From Candidatus Zixiibacteriota bacterium (GTDB lineage Bacteria; Zixibacteria; MSB-5A5; GN15; FEB-12), in assembly GCA_022571985.1 (NCBI GenBank), contig JACZWU010000002.1:479673-543672 (forward strand): a stretch of 64,000 nucleotides of DNA. The letters are read 5' to 3'. The position numbers and the translations under genes were made by a program. A model generated the notes under the pieces. The model saw only the letters and a list, made by a program, of their open reading frames with translations. It was not told the DNA's origin and searched no databases. Below, piece by piece: positions 38,052 through 48,329 of the stretch. How positions within the stretch are numbered: the stretch's first letter is position 1; every line of letters starts with the position of its first letter.

Positions 38052-38719
38052 AAAGATATCTTCGCGGAGGGGCAGAGGTTTTTAAGAGTACAATTTGGGC
38101 AGTCGGGACGACGGGCGATGCATACTGCCCGGCCGTGGTCGATTAGCAGGTGAGTGAAAATGATCCAATCTTTTTTTGGCAGGATTGTCATCAGCTCTTT
38201 TTCAATTTTCAGAGCGTCTTTATGATTTGTAAGTTTCAACAGGTTGCTGATTCTGATAACATGCGTATCAACTACGATGCCTTCGGTCAGACCGTAACCC
38301 GCTCCCAGAACGACCGAGCCGGTTTTGCGACCCACGCCAGCAAGTTTGACCAGTTCATCGAGCGTTCTGGGAATGCTGCCGTTATGATATTCCAATAACT
38401 GCTGTGCAGATCTTTTGATAGACTTGGCTTTGTTTTTGTAAAAACCGGTTGAGTGGATATCTTTTTCAAGCTGCTTGATGCCAACTTCGGCAAATTCTTT
38501 TACCGAACGATACTTCTTAAACAAGTCTTTGGTGACAATGTTAACGCGCTCGTCGGTGCATTGTGCCGAAAGGATAGTAGCCACCATCAGCTGATGGATG
38601 TTCTTAAAATTCAGCGAGCATTTGGCATCCGGGTAGGCAGTTTTAAGAGCTTTAACAATCTTTTTTGCTCTGGTGATTTTATCTTTTAAGCTTTCGCGCG
38701 GCATAATTATTTGTCGCAA
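38048..38719 (-). CDS. nth: Endonuclease III
   Basis: ATILSAQCTDERVN, LVKLAGVGRKTGSVVLG, VDTHVIRISN, C......C..C.....C Fe-S motif. Confidence 0.95.
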   Translation of the reverse strand: MRQIIMPRESLKDKITRAKKIVKALKTAYPDAKCSLNFKNIHQLMVATILSAQCTDERVNIVTKDLFKKYRSVKEFAEVGIKQLEKDIHSTGFYKNKAKSIKRSAQQLLEYHNGSIPRTLDELVKLAGVGRKTGSVVLGAGYGLTEGIVVDTHVIRISNLLKLTNHKDALKIEKELMTILPKKDWIIFTHLLIDHGRAVCIARRPDCPNCTLKNLCPSAKISL

Positions 38720-39468
38720 CTGAGAATGACGATGCGGTCAATATCATTTAAGTCTTTTAAGATTGAAATAGAGCTGTAACAGCTGTCGCTTTCTACCAGT
38801 TGAGAAATCTTTTCTGACTGTTTGTGTCCAATCTCAAACATGATTCGTCCGTTTTCTGCCAGATAATCCGGCGCTTTCTTAAGTATTACTCTGATTATGT
38901 CTAGGCCGTCGCTGCCCGATGTGATAGCAATCTTGGGGTCAGCTTTAACTTCAGGCGGTACAGTCTCGTATTCTTCTTCTGTAATATAAGGCGGGTTTGA
39001 TAGAATCAAATCAAACTTCTTTGTTTTATTTAGATTCTCAAACAAATCTGATTTCAAAAAATTGATTTTCTTATCAGGCGCTAATGTTTTGGCATTTCTT
39101 TCGGCAACTTCCAAAGCCGCCTCACTTATATCGACTGCTGTTATCTCAGTGTCAATTAGCTCACAAGCAAGAGTAACCGAAATAACACCTGAACCGGTGC
39201 CGATATCAAGAATGCGCGGTCGCTGTATCTTATTAGTTTCACAAAAACCTATGGCGGCTTTGCAAAGAAGTTCAGTTTCGGGTGTAGGAATCATCACGCT
39301 TTCATTGACATAGAAGCAGCGCCCATAAAACCAGGATTCGCTTAAAATATATTGAAGCGGGTAGCGACTTATTCGTTTCGAAATGATGTCTTCGATTTTG
39401 GTAATTGCTTGTTCATCTATTAGGCTGTCGCCATGAAGATACAAATTAAGCCGGTCGACTTTGAGCAC
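38707..39468 (-). CDS. prmC: Peptide chain release factor N5-glutamine methyltransferase (homology extends upstream to about 39594)
   Basis: LDIGTGSGVISVTLA, LILSNPPYI; upstream in-frame THIGALISKYAQELKEAGVDSAEAECELVLCF matches PrmC N-terminal domain. Confidence 0.92.
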   Translation of the reverse strand: MLKVDRLNLYLHGDSLIDEQAITKIEDIISKRISRYPLQYILSESWFYGRCFYVNESVMIPTPETELLCKAAIGFCETNKIQRPRILDIGTGSGVISVTLACELIDTEITAVDISEAALEVAERNAKTLAPDKKINFLKSDLFENLNKTKKFDLILSNPPYITEEEYETVPPEVKADPKIAITSGSDGLDIIRVILKKAPDYLAENGRIMFEIGHKQSEKISQLVESDSCYSSISILKDLNDIDRIVILSCDK

Positions 39469-39602
39469 AAAGCAAAGAACTAACTCACATTCAGCTTCGG
39501 CAGAATCAACGCCCGCTTCCTTTAGTTCTTGAGCATACTTTGATATCAGCGCCCCGATGTGCGTCTTAACCGGATTGTTGTCTTTGCCCGAGATAGCCCA
39601 CC

Positions 39603-40565
39603 TCAGCTGTTTTTGGCTTTGAAATGAAGAACGGCATATGAAAGAAAAAGCAATGCCAATATTGAATACGAATTAATTTTTACGACCGCCGCGCCAACAT
39701 CTATTCTACCATGCAGTACAAAGGCGATAAAAGATAAAACCAGCGCAGCGGTGGCGAATTTCCGATAAGATGACTTGCTGATAATTCCTGCCTTTTGTTC
39801 TGACTTTGCCATCAATTGTTTGCTGCCTAAAATCAGTAAGAAAATAAATACAATAAGTATTTGAAAAAGATTATCAGAAAGGTTAGAACCAAAAGGCACT
39901 CCCTGCCAGCTTTCTCCGAGCAGATGCATGCGGGAGATCGTCTCAAAGAGATATATGCCCGGTATCAAACAGATCAATGACGCCATAAACCATTTTACAG
40001 ATTCAGCGGTATACGCATAGTTGTCTTTACATTCAGAGGCCAGCATCATCGCCAAGGCTATAGAAAACATTGCCATTAACAGTAAGGCCAATTGCGAATA
40101 TTTTATCCAGCCCGGGACATTGCCAACTCCAAGGATTTTAAAAGGTTGGTCGTCGGGCATTTTCAGCCCGGCTTTATATCTTCCGATAGGATCAAGTATT
40201 TCGAAATAGTAGTAAGTAGCAGCACCTTTTTTAGGCGACTGCAGACGCGTTGAAAATGCCTGCCCCGAAGAATCGGGTTTGGTAAGCGGCATACGCGCAT
40301 ACAGCCTCAGGAGAGTGTTTTCGTTTTGCAGGTTTCTTGAACTTCTAAATTGATAATTTAAAGTCGAATCAACCGGACCATTGATTAAAACTTCGATAGT
40401 AAGTAACGAACCTTCCTCAGCTGTTGGAATAGTAGTTGTCTCAAGTTCGAAATCGTTTATAGAATTAGTAATTTTCTCCGGAGCCTCAAGCTTGTTATCA
40501 TAGTAGGTATAGACGAAAGTCGATGCTATCATCAGGCTGATCAGAATCCTTATTATCAGTTTCAT
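39603..40565 (-). CDS. Hypothetical membrane protein in prfA-prmC operon
   Basis: N-terminal signal/TM, soluble beta-rich region, several C-terminal TM helices. Confidence 0.65.
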   Translation of the reverse strand: MKLIIRILISLMIASTFVYTYYDNKLEAPEKITNSINDFELETTTIPTAEEGSLLTIEVLINGPVDSTLNYQFRSSRNLQNENTLLRLYARMPLTKPDSSGQAFSTRLQSPKKGAATYYYFEILDPIGRYKAGLKMPDDQPFKILGVGNVPGWIKYSQLALLLMAMFSIALAMMLASECKDNYAYTAESVKWFMASLICLIPGIYLFETISRMHLLGESWQGVPFGSNLSDNLFQILIVFIFLLILGSKQLMAKSEQKAGIISKSSYRKFATAALVLSFIAFVLHGRIDVGAAVVKINSYSILALLFLSYAVLHFKAKNS

Positions 40566-41650
40566 TTGGTCTCTGCTGTTGGTTTGGCCTGTCGCTCAAG
40601 ATGTTTCTGGCGGTCAAATTCTCTGAGAGGCTCTATCAGTGGATCTACATCGCCTGCTAAGATTGCATCAAGTTTATACAGTGTCAGAGATATGCGGTGG
40701 TCGGTCACCCGCCCTTGAGGGAAATTATAAGTTCTGATTTTTGCTGAACGGTCACCGGTTGATACCATCGAGCGGCGCTCTTCGGTCATCTTGGCCTGCT
40801 GTTCTTTTTTAATGTTGTCCATCAGCCGGGCACGCAAAACTTTGAGAGCTTTGGTTTTGTTTTTTAACTGAGATTTCTCATCCTGACAGGTTACTACCAG
40901 TCCGGTCGGAATATGCGTAACGCGCACTGCCGAATCCGTGGTATTGACAGACTGACCGCCCGGGCCCGAAGCCCGGTAAACATCGATTTTTAGTTCGTTC
41001 TCTTTGATATCGATATCAACATCTTCCGCTTCGGGAAATACAGCCACTGTCACCGCCGAAGTATGTATTCTGCCTTGAGTTTCAGTCTGCGGTACTCTCT
41101 GCACGCGATGCACCCCGGATTCATATTTCATATGGCCGTAGCTGTCGTCTCCGGAAACTGAAAAGATGATTTCCTTAAAGCCGCCGACCGCCGTGGGGCT
41201 GGTACTCAGGGCTTCAATTGTCCAGCCTTTGGCATCAGCAAAATGTTGATACATCTTATACAGGTCACCTGCAAACAGCCCGGCTTCGTCTCCGCCGGTA
41301 CCGGCACGAATTTCAACAATGGCCGCCTTGTCGTCATCGGGGTCGCGGGGGAGAAGCTTTACTTTGAGTTCGGTTTCAAGTTTCTCAAACTCCGGCTCAT
41401 ACTCAGCCAGTTCTTCGCGCGCCAGGGCTACCAGATCGGCGTCTTCGCCAGAGCTGATAATCTGTTTGGCTTCATCGATCGCTTCTTTGTTCTTACGATA
41501 CTTCCTGCCGGTCTCAAGAGTATTTTCAATACGCCGCCGTTCGCGGTTTAGTTCTACCAAACCCTTACGGTCATTGCTTGAAGCAGTATCGACCAGCTGC
41601 TGGTCTATCTCTTTTAATCTGTTTTCGAGTCTTTCGATTATTTCTAACAT
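40562..41650 (-). CDS. prfA: Peptide chain release factor 1
   Basis: EIRAGTGGDEAGLFAGDLYKMY, RASGPGGQSVNTTDSAVR (GGQ), RTYNFPQGRVTDHRI. Confidence 0.97.
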   Translation of the reverse strand: MLEIIERLENRLKEIDQQLVDTASSNDRKGLVELNRERRRIENTLETGRKYRKNKEAIDEAKQIISSGEDADLVALAREELAEYEPEFEKLETELKVKLLPRDPDDDKAAIVEIRAGTGGDEAGLFAGDLYKMYQHFADAKGWTIEALSTSPTAVGGFKEIIFSVSGDDSYGHMKYESGVHRVQRVPQTETQGRIHTSAVTVAVFPEAEDVDIDIKENELKIDVYRASGPGGQSVNTTDSAVRVTHIPTGLVVTCQDEKSQLKNKTKALKVLRARLMDNIKKEQQAKMTEERRSMVSTGDRSAKIRTYNFPQGRVTDHRISLTLYKLDAILAGDVDPLIEPLREFDRQKHLERQAKPTAETK

Positions 41651-41719
41651 TTTATAATTCTAACTAAATTCATATTAATTTGTTACAGAAGAAAAAAATT
41701 CCGAAGGTAAGCGACGAAG

Positions 41720-42688
41720 CTAATAGACCGGTGTGCGTTTGGCCTCTATTTTTGATTCGGTGATGCCCAGAGCGGTCTCAAGCGCCACTATGGCAACTTC
41801 CAGCTGGTCGGAGGTTGGCTCTCTGGTTGTAAGTCTCTGCAGCCACAAACCGGGCTGAATGAAAGCATTGACCAGCCTGTTTTTTCTGTTTTTGGCTGAG
41901 AATTTCAGAATTTCATAAGAGCCGCCGGCAACTAAAGGAAGAAGAGATAAGTGAAGTCCGAATCTGGTCAGCAGTTCCGGCGCCATACCGGTTATTGAAG
42001 CGTATATCGAATCAGAAATAGCGTATACAAAAATCGCAAATATCGCGACAATCAGCACAAACGAGGTTCCGCAGCGCGGATGGAACCTGGTAAATTTGGC
42101 CGCGTTTTCGGGGGTAAGTTCGCTTTTCATTTCATATGTAAATATAGCTTTGTGTTCAGCGCCGTGATACTGGAAAATCCTCTGAAATTCTTTGGATAAA
42201 GTCAAAGCCCAGACATAAGCCAGAAACATAGCCACCCTGAAACCGCCGGCCAGCAGATTAAAGGCTACGGCATTTTTGTCGAACTCAAATAAGTTTGAAA
42301 TCGCCAGAGGAATAAAAAAGAAAATACCGATCCCAAGTCCCATAGCAAAAATTGTCGTCAGCCAGAGCCAGATGGCATTGGAAGAATTTTTATCTTCCTG
42401 ATATTCTTCACCTTTTTTGGCGGCTTCCTCTTTTTCAATCTCTTTTGAGGCTATTTCTGCTGAGAAGTTCAGAGTCTTAAAGCCAACTATCATCATTTCA
42501 AAGAATGATACTGCGCCCCTGATTATGGGGATGGCCAGAATTTTATAGCGCTGTGTTATAGACTTAAAATCTTCAGTCTTGATGACAATTTCACCAGACG
42601 GAATCCGCACAGCTGTAGCGACTTTGTCAACCGAGCGCATCATCACGCCCTCGATAACAGCCTGACCACCTATACTAAAGTCTGCCAT
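41720..42688 (-). CDS. DUF1385 family membrane protein (YqhQ-like)
   Basis: IGGQAVIEGVMMRS, FQYHGAEHKAIFTYE, FHPRCGTSFVLIV. Confidence 0.9.
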   Translation of the reverse strand: MADFSIGGQAVIEGVMMRSVDKVATAVRIPSGEIVIKTEDFKSITQRYKILAIPIIRGAVSFFEMMIVGFKTLNFSAEIASKEIEKEEAAKKGEEYQEDKNSSNAIWLWLTTIFAMGLGIGIFFFIPLAISNLFEFDKNAVAFNLLAGGFRVAMFLAYVWALTLSKEFQRIFQYHGAEHKAIFTYEMKSELTPENAAKFTRFHPRCGTSFVLIVAIFAIFVYAISDSIYASITGMAPELLTRFGLHLSLLPLVAGGSYEILKFSAKNRKNRLVNAFIQPGLWLQRLTTREPTSDQLEVAIVALETALGITESKIEAKRTPVY

Positions 42689-42755
42689 AATAAATAATTG
42701 GAAACTTTGCTTTTAGATTATTGACTCTGTCAACCCGGAAGCTGCCAGAATGCGA

Positions 42756-42968
42756 TTATTCGCTTTTCGCTTCAATTTTGTATTTGCGGCGGAATCTTTC
42801 CACACGACCGGCAGTATCTATCAGCTTTTGCTTACCGGTGAAAAACGGATGGCAGTTGGCACAGATTTCTACTTTGATAACTTTTTTGGTCGAACGGGTC
42901 GGATATTTAGCACCACAGGCACAGGTTACAGTCATTTCAAAATATTCGGGATGGATACCGGTTCTCAT
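42756..42968 (-). CDS. rpmE: 50S ribosomal protein L31 (Zn-binding form)
   Basis: [50 protein letters not shown]. Confidence 0.96.
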   Translation of the reverse strand: MRTGIHPEYFEMTVTCACGAKYPTRSTKKVIKVEICANCHPFFTGKQKLIDTAGRVERFRRKYKIEAKSE

Positions 42969-43100
42969 TTTATCACCTCTTCAAAAATCTTTAACTCAAT
43001 AAACCGCTTTCGGTTCCCATACTAATTCAGTAAGCCCAAGAATATAATAAAATATTCAGTAATGGCAACGGCATACTTAAGCTTCTGCTTTCAGCCCGCT

Positions 43101-43784
43101 TTATTTTCGGTCAAGCAGCAGCGACCAGTAGTATTTATCATACGTTAACCGACTGACACGGAAAGGCTTAGAGAAAATATCATGCAGTTCGTTCTGGTTG
43201 AAATAGTTCTTTAATATCGAGAACTCCCGGCCATCATTTAGCCTGCGACTCTTAAAATTGTTGCCGGCTTGGTCAGTATGTAGAAAATCAGACTTTGTTC
43301 CTTCGGCCGGAGGGTTGTTATCAATCAGCCAAATTTGACCATCGGCTTTTAGCGGCCTCTCAATTATCTCAAAAAACTTGCTGTAGTTCTGTTTAGGTTC
43401 ATGGGAAAACCAGAAGCCGATTATTATCAGATCAAACAGAGCGCTCTTAAAAGGGAGGTCATAGATGTCGCAATTTATAAATGTTACAGGTGAATTATAT
43501 TTTTTAGTCTTCGCCTCTTTTATCATCTCCGGTGCGATATCTGTGGCAATAACTTCTCTGGCATTTTTGGCCGCAGCCTGAGTCCAGTAACCGCTGCCGC
43601 AGGCTAATTCCAGCACAGTTTTATCTGCGGCAAGTTTTTCTACAAAAATAAAATGGTCGGCTATCTCCTGACGCCGCTCTGGTACATCACGATAGTAAAT
43701 CTGTTCATACTCGGTGGCGCGGGCGCGGTAATAATCGACAATCGTTTTTTTATCTGTCACTCTTATCGCACAATATTTTGCCAA
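43101..43784 (-). CDS. Class I SAM-dependent methyltransferase
   Basis: VLELACGSGYWTQAAAKNAREVIATDIAPEMI. Confidence 0.88.
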   Translation of the reverse strand: MAKYCAIRVTDKKTIVDYYRARATEYEQIYYRDVPERRQEIADHFIFVEKLAADKTVLELACGSGYWTQAAAKNAREVIATDIAPEMIKEAKTKKYNSPVTFINCDIYDLPFKSALFDLIIIGFWFSHEPKQNYSKFFEIIERPLKADGQIWLIDNNPPAEGTKSDFLHTDQAGNNFKSRRLNDGREFSILKNYFNQNELHDIFSKPFRVSRLTYDKYYWSLLLDRK

Positions 43785-44373
43785 GTTTTTGACCCAGCTG
43801 TCCGGCTTCTTCTAATGTTTTGGTGTCGGAGGCGACAGTGCCCTTTTTGTTAAAGTCAAGAGAACGATACCAGATGTGTCCTTCGCTGGTTACTTCGACC
43901 CACTTAAGAAAACCTGCTATTGAACGGCGGGGACCCTCTATCCAGCCGTCATTGTCTCCGACCAGCACTATCGCACCCGGTCGTTTTACTTTTATGATTT
44001 TAACAAACCTGAATTCTTCCTGCTGGTCCTGGTAGTCCGGCGGGCGAAAACAATTGCACCTGTCCATAAACGCTTTTAACTGTGCCGAGACGGCATCAAA
44101 ATAAATCGGGGAGCCGACTAACAAACAATCGCACTCAGCCAGTAATTTATAAACATCCGTCAGGGCGTCATCGAAAAAGCAGAAATTCGGGGCGGGAGCT
44201 TTGCCGCAGGCCTGACAGGGGAGAAACATCAAATCGTTTAGCCTGACTTTGTTGATTTCGACTTTGCTTGTCTTCGGAATAGAGGACTTGATACTTTGCG
44301 CGATTCGATCAAGAAGGATATCTGTCGAAGAGTCAACCACCGGTGAACCTGATATGGACAATACTTTAGTCAA
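43750..44373 (-). CDS. NADPH-dependent FMN reductase / iron-sulfur flavoprotein-like
   Basis: VLSISGSP, LPCQACGKAP, CDCLLVGSPIYFDAVSAQLKAFMDR. Confidence 0.85.
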   Translation of the reverse strand: MTKVLSISGSPVVDSSTDILLDRIAQSIKSSIPKTSKVEINKVRLNDLMFLPCQACGKAPAPNFCFFDDALTDVYKLLAECDCLLVGSPIYFDAVSAQLKAFMDRCNCFRPPDYQDQQEEFRFVKIIKVKRPGAIVLVGDNDGWIEGPRRSIAGFLKWVEVTSEGHIWYRSLDFNKKGTVASDTKTLEEAGQLGQKLGKILCDKSDR

Positions 44374-46249
44374 GTTTCGTCCCTTCTAACTTTTCGAGTC
44401 TGGCAATCAGTTTGAGTATCTTTTCTTCGGTCGCACTTTTATTCTCTGAGGCTTCGTTTAATTTTTCCCAGTCAGTTTTAGGAATTTCTGAACTGATTTG
44501 TAATTCGATTCTTATTAACTCTTTTTCAAGTTCAGCTAATTTACTTTTTGCAGATTTGATTTCTCTTAAATGCTTTGATTTCCGCTTAGATTTTTCCTTA
44601 AATGCCAGATAAGCTTCTTTTGATCCAGCCGGTTTCTTGCTGACTGATTGTACGACTCTGGCTTTCCTCTCTTTAAAATCAGAATAGTTGCCGTCGTAAG
44701 CTTTCAAACCGCCGTTATCAATATGTAAAATTTTGTTGGCAACTTTATCCAGAAAATATCTATCGTGACTGACTATCAGAAATGTACCCTGATATTCAAG
44801 CAGGGCTTTCTCCAGAGCCTCGCGGCTTTCGAGATCAAGATGATTTGTCGGCTCGTCCATAATAATAAAATTAGCAGGATGATACAAAAGCAAAGCCAGC
44901 GACAGTTTGGTTTTTTCACCGCCCGATAGTGACGACACTTTGCTGAGTGATTCATCGCCGGAAAAACCAAAGCGGGCCAGATAAGAACGGATTTTGCCGG
45001 CCTCTGCCTGTGGCTCCAGCTGCCAGGCGCTTTCAAGAACGGTCAGTTCCATATTTAGGTTTTCCAGCTCCTGGTCAAAGTAAGCAATCTCTACGTTATT
45101 GCCAACGCGAACTTCACCTGCTGTCACGCCAAGCTCACCCGTCAGCGCTTTCAGTATAGTTGTTTTTCCGGAGCCGTTTCTGCCGATTAAAGCCGCTTTA
45201 TCGCCACGAAACAGATCAAAACCTGCCTGTTTTATTATAATATTATCAGCATAAGCCAAAGTAACGTTGTCTACCGAGACAACATGTGCAAACGAGCGCC
45301 CCGAAGTTGCCATGCTGATAGTTGCTCCGCCACGTTCCGCTTTGGAAGATTCAATCCGTTCGATTCTGGCCAGGTACTTCATTTTCGATTGTGCCTGCTT
45401 GGTCTTTTGTCCGGCCATATTGCGCCTGATATATTCTTCTAAACGTTCAATCTCCTGCCTCTGGTGAATGAACTTGTGCTGCTGAATCTCTCTCCGTTTG
45501 ATTCTCTCAGTAAGAAACTTGTCGAAGCCGCCGCTGTAAAATTCCAGCTGACCCAATGTCAAATCCCAGATTTTACTGACAGTTGCCTGCAAAAAGGCGC
45601 GGTCATGCGAAACTATTATAAAAGCTTTATCACTCTTGTTAATAAACTCCTCAAGCCAAATGGTGGTTTCTATATCGAGATGGTTGGTGGGTTCGTCCAG
45701 CAACATCAAATTGCAGTTGCCGGCCAGAAGCTTGGCCAGCGCCGCTCTGTTTTTTTCTCCGCCGGAAAACTTCTTTAAACGGTCTTGATGACGTTCCGGC
45801 TCAAATCCCAGGCCGTCAAGTATAGCTGTTATTTGATTTTCAAGAGTGAAACCTCCGCCGGTTTCGAACCTGTTGTGCAGCTCGCCAAGTTTTTCAAGCT
45901 TTACTTTATCTTCAGGATTTATACTTACCAGATGTTCTAACTTTTCAATTTCATCTTTAAGTTTCAGCAAATCGCTGCGCGCTGAAGATACAAATTCAAA
46001 GAGGCTCAGCTCTTTTGACCCCGGGTTTTCCTGAACGGCGTATTCTATAAGACAGTTTTTAGCGATGTTTAGTGAGCCAGCGTCCGGGGAGATATTGCGC
46101 ATCAGAATTTCAAACAGAGTAGTTTTGCCGGTGCCGTTTTTTCCGACCAGACCGATTCTTTCGCCTGAATTGATGCTAAACGAAACCTTGTCCAGTATGA
46201 TTTTATCAGCAAACTTCTTGGACAGACTATCCGCTGTCAGAAGAGTCAT
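44366..46249 (-). CDS. ABC-F family ATP-binding protein
   Basis: Two ABC domains: GKNGTGKTT, LKKFSGGEKNRAALAK, DEPTNHLD; GRNGSGKTT, LSGGEKTKLSLA, DEPTNHLD. Confidence 0.95.
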   Translation of the reverse strand: MTLLTADSLSKKFADKIILDKVSFSINSGERIGLVGKNGTGKTTLFEILMRNISPDAGSLNIAKNCLIEYAVQENPGSKELSLFEFVSSARSDLLKLKDEIEKLEHLVSINPEDKVKLEKLGELHNRFETGGGFTLENQITAILDGLGFEPERHQDRLKKFSGGEKNRAALAKLLAGNCNLMLLDEPTNHLDIETTIWLEEFINKSDKAFIIVSHDRAFLQATVSKIWDLTLGQLEFYSGGFDKFLTERIKRREIQQHKFIHQRQEIERLEEYIRRNMAGQKTKQAQSKMKYLARIERIESSKAERGGATISMATSGRSFAHVVSVDNVTLAYADNIIIKQAGFDLFRGDKAALIGRNGSGKTTILKALTGELGVTAGEVRVGNNVEIAYFDQELENLNMELTVLESAWQLEPQAEAGKIRSYLARFGFSGDESLSKVSSLSGGEKTKLSLALLLYHPANFIIMDEPTNHLDLESREALEKALLEYQGTFLIVSHDRYFLDKVANKILHIDNGGLKAYDGNYSDFKERKARVVQSVSKKPAGSKEAYLAFKEKSKRKSKHLREIKSAKSKLAELEKELIRIELQISSEIPKTDWEKLNEASENKSATEEKILKLIARLEKLEGTKLD

Positions 46250-48321
46250 TGTTCTTCCCGGGAAGGAGCTGAGCGTGACAATAGCAGCTCAATCAAAATC
46301 AGAAACGCTGCAATCCACAAAAAGAGCTGCCAGAGTTCTTTACCGAATCTAAACTGAGCAATCTCTGCCTGAAGAACAGCTGAATTTTTAAGAACATGAT
46401 AATTGTCGATGCCCGAAGCTTCCGCGAATTGTTCTGGTAATGCAGCAGTAAGATTACCTTCCAGCGGGTCAATGTTGACAGCAAATCTGTCAACCTCTCG
46501 GCGGTCGAAGAAGGCCCGGTAAATTCCGGGTAAGTTCGCTGAAGCTAAATTATAAGTTACAGCGCCCTGTCCTTCTTCCGGGGCCAGATAGAGCACCGAG
46601 GAATCCGGTTTGACAAGTTCAATCGACTGGTTCAGAGCCCCGCTGGCAGAAAAACTTCTGGAGAGACTGCTGCCTGTTCTTAATTCAGTTTCCACAGCAG
46701 AGAGCTGCGATGCTAAGTATTCGCTGATTCTGGCCATGAAGGGCACAAAGAAAGCGTGACCGGCCAGGTCGGTATAGGCCGGGGACATCGGTCCGGCGAA
46801 GGTCAGCACCCGGCCGGCAAAATAACTGTTTTCAATCAGAGCCGGCCTGTCTCCGGTGAAGCGCATTATGATTTTACTTTTTCCTGTTGTGCGCGTTTTC
46901 GGAAGGGTGAAGAATTTTAAATCCGGAAGTTTGTTTTCATCCAGATTGAAGACTGAGAAAACCGGATGATTTATATCTATATAACCGAGTGAATAATAGC
47001 CGGCGCCGCTGAAATTTTTATCCATGGGCGCCTCAAATTTAACGCCGGTAAGTTCACCCCAGGTCGTATTAAAACTGGTTATGTCGGTTGACTCGCCATA
47101 GCTGATAAAGAGCGAGCGGCCGCTCTTGACAAAAAGTTTGAGTTTGGAAACTATCGAATTATCAAGACGGGGCGCACCGGCCAGCATGACCACATCATAG
47201 TCGCGAAAATTTATACCCAGAAGATTATCCGGCCTGGCTTTCTTGACAGACCAGTACTGTCCGGTTGTCTGCGATGGCACCAGGGCTAATTGCATGAGGT
47301 CGCTTACAGGATCGCCGTCAATAATCAGCACATTAAACTGTTCCGGTATATTGAAACTGAAATAGCAGCTGTTGTCAGCAGCAAATCTGTCATCTGAGAG
47401 CTGCACTAAACCTGAATGAAAGCCGCCACGCGACAAAGTGTGACTAAATCTTACAACTTTTTCTTTGCCGGCTGCTATCTTTACAGAAACTTGAGATACT
47501 CTGCTGCCGTTGACAAACAAAGAGGCAATGACATCGTCATGAAATCTGCCGCCCTGATTTTTTATTGTGGCCGTTATCTCAAAGGGCTGGCCGGGGATTA
47601 TAAGTTTGCCTCCTAAGCTGACACCTGAAACAGTCAGGTTGTCGTTTTCTTCAATGGCAAGCCCCACAAAGTAGAGGCTGACACTGCTATCGGCAACTAG
47701 CTGTTCATCAGGAAGGGAATTTCTTTGAAGGTCACTAAGTATATAAATTTCTTTGTTTAAGTTTATAGCTTTATTTAGTAGTTCCAGCGCGCTTCTAAGT
47801 CCGGATTCTAACCTTGTCGGGCCATATCCCGGAGAAATAAGCTTAAGTTTTTCACTGGCCGCGGCGGGACTGGAGAATTCAATTTTGCCGCTTTCTGACG
47901 AGCTGATTCCTGTGCTGACAATTGCGACCTGGTCACCTTCGCCAAAGCTCTGCATCAGTTCTATGGCCTTATCTTTGGTTAAGTCAAATAGATTACCGTC
48001 TTTGACATAGCGGTTCATTGAGGCAGAGTTGTCAAAAATAATTACAGCCGAAACCGAAGCGTGCGAGCCGATATTGCCTCCGGTCGTGGTCGGTTCGGCA
48101 AAAGCCAGCACCACTATCAGGATAATCAGCATGCGCAAAATAAGCAGCAGCAGCTGCCTTATTTTTAAACGCCGTACCTGACGGCGCTGCATTGCTTTTA
48201 AATGCTTCAGCGAGGAAAATTCAATCAGTTTAACTTTTCTTTTGCTGAATAGATGAATGATAAGCGGAATCAAAGCCGCCGCTGCAGCAAGTAAGAATCC
48301 GGCATTCAAAAAACTGAACAT
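46246..48321 (-). CDS. BatA-like N-terminal TM + VWA domain membrane protein
   Basis: FLNAGFLLAAAAALIPLIIHLFSKRK, VIIFDNSASMNR (VWA-like MIDAS, DxSxS), C-terminal TM. Confidence 0.85.
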   Translation of the reverse strand: MFSFLNAGFLLAAAAALIPLIIHLFSKRKVKLIEFSSLKHLKAMQRRQVRRLKIRQLLLLILRMLIILIVVLAFAEPTTTGGNIGSHASVSAVIIFDNSASMNRYVKDGNLFDLTKDKAIELMQSFGEGDQVAIVSTGISSSESGKIEFSSPAAASEKLKLISPGYGPTRLESGLRSALELLNKAINLNKEIYILSDLQRNSLPDEQLVADSSVSLYFVGLAIEENDNLTVSGVSLGGKLIIPGQPFEITATIKNQGGRFHDDVIASLFVNGSRVSQVSVKIAAGKEKVVRFSHTLSRGGFHSGLVQLSDDRFAADNSCYFSFNIPEQFNVLIIDGDPVSDLMQLALVPSQTTGQYWSVKKARPDNLLGINFRDYDVVMLAGAPRLDNSIVSKLKLFVKSGRSLFISYGESTDITSFNTTWGELTGVKFEAPMDKNFSGAGYYSLGYIDINHPVFSVFNLDENKLPDLKFFTLPKTRTTGKSKIIMRFTGDRPALIENSYFAGRVLTFAGPMSPAYTDLAGHAFFVPFMARISEYLASQLSAVETELRTGSSLSRSFSASGALNQSIELVKPDSSVLYLAPEEGQGAVTYNLASANLPGIYRAFFDRREVDRFAVNIDPLEGNLTAALPEQFAEASGIDNYHVLKNSAVLQAEIAQFRFGKELWQLFLWIAAFLILIELLLSRSAPSREEQ

Positions 48322-48329
48322 ATATCCTG

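Noticed and set aside
37878-38153. 91-aa ORF rich in PFGFAQDK/FDFAQD
   Set aside because: Translation of dispersed repeats (cttcgactTCGCTCAGGA), not a bona fide protein.
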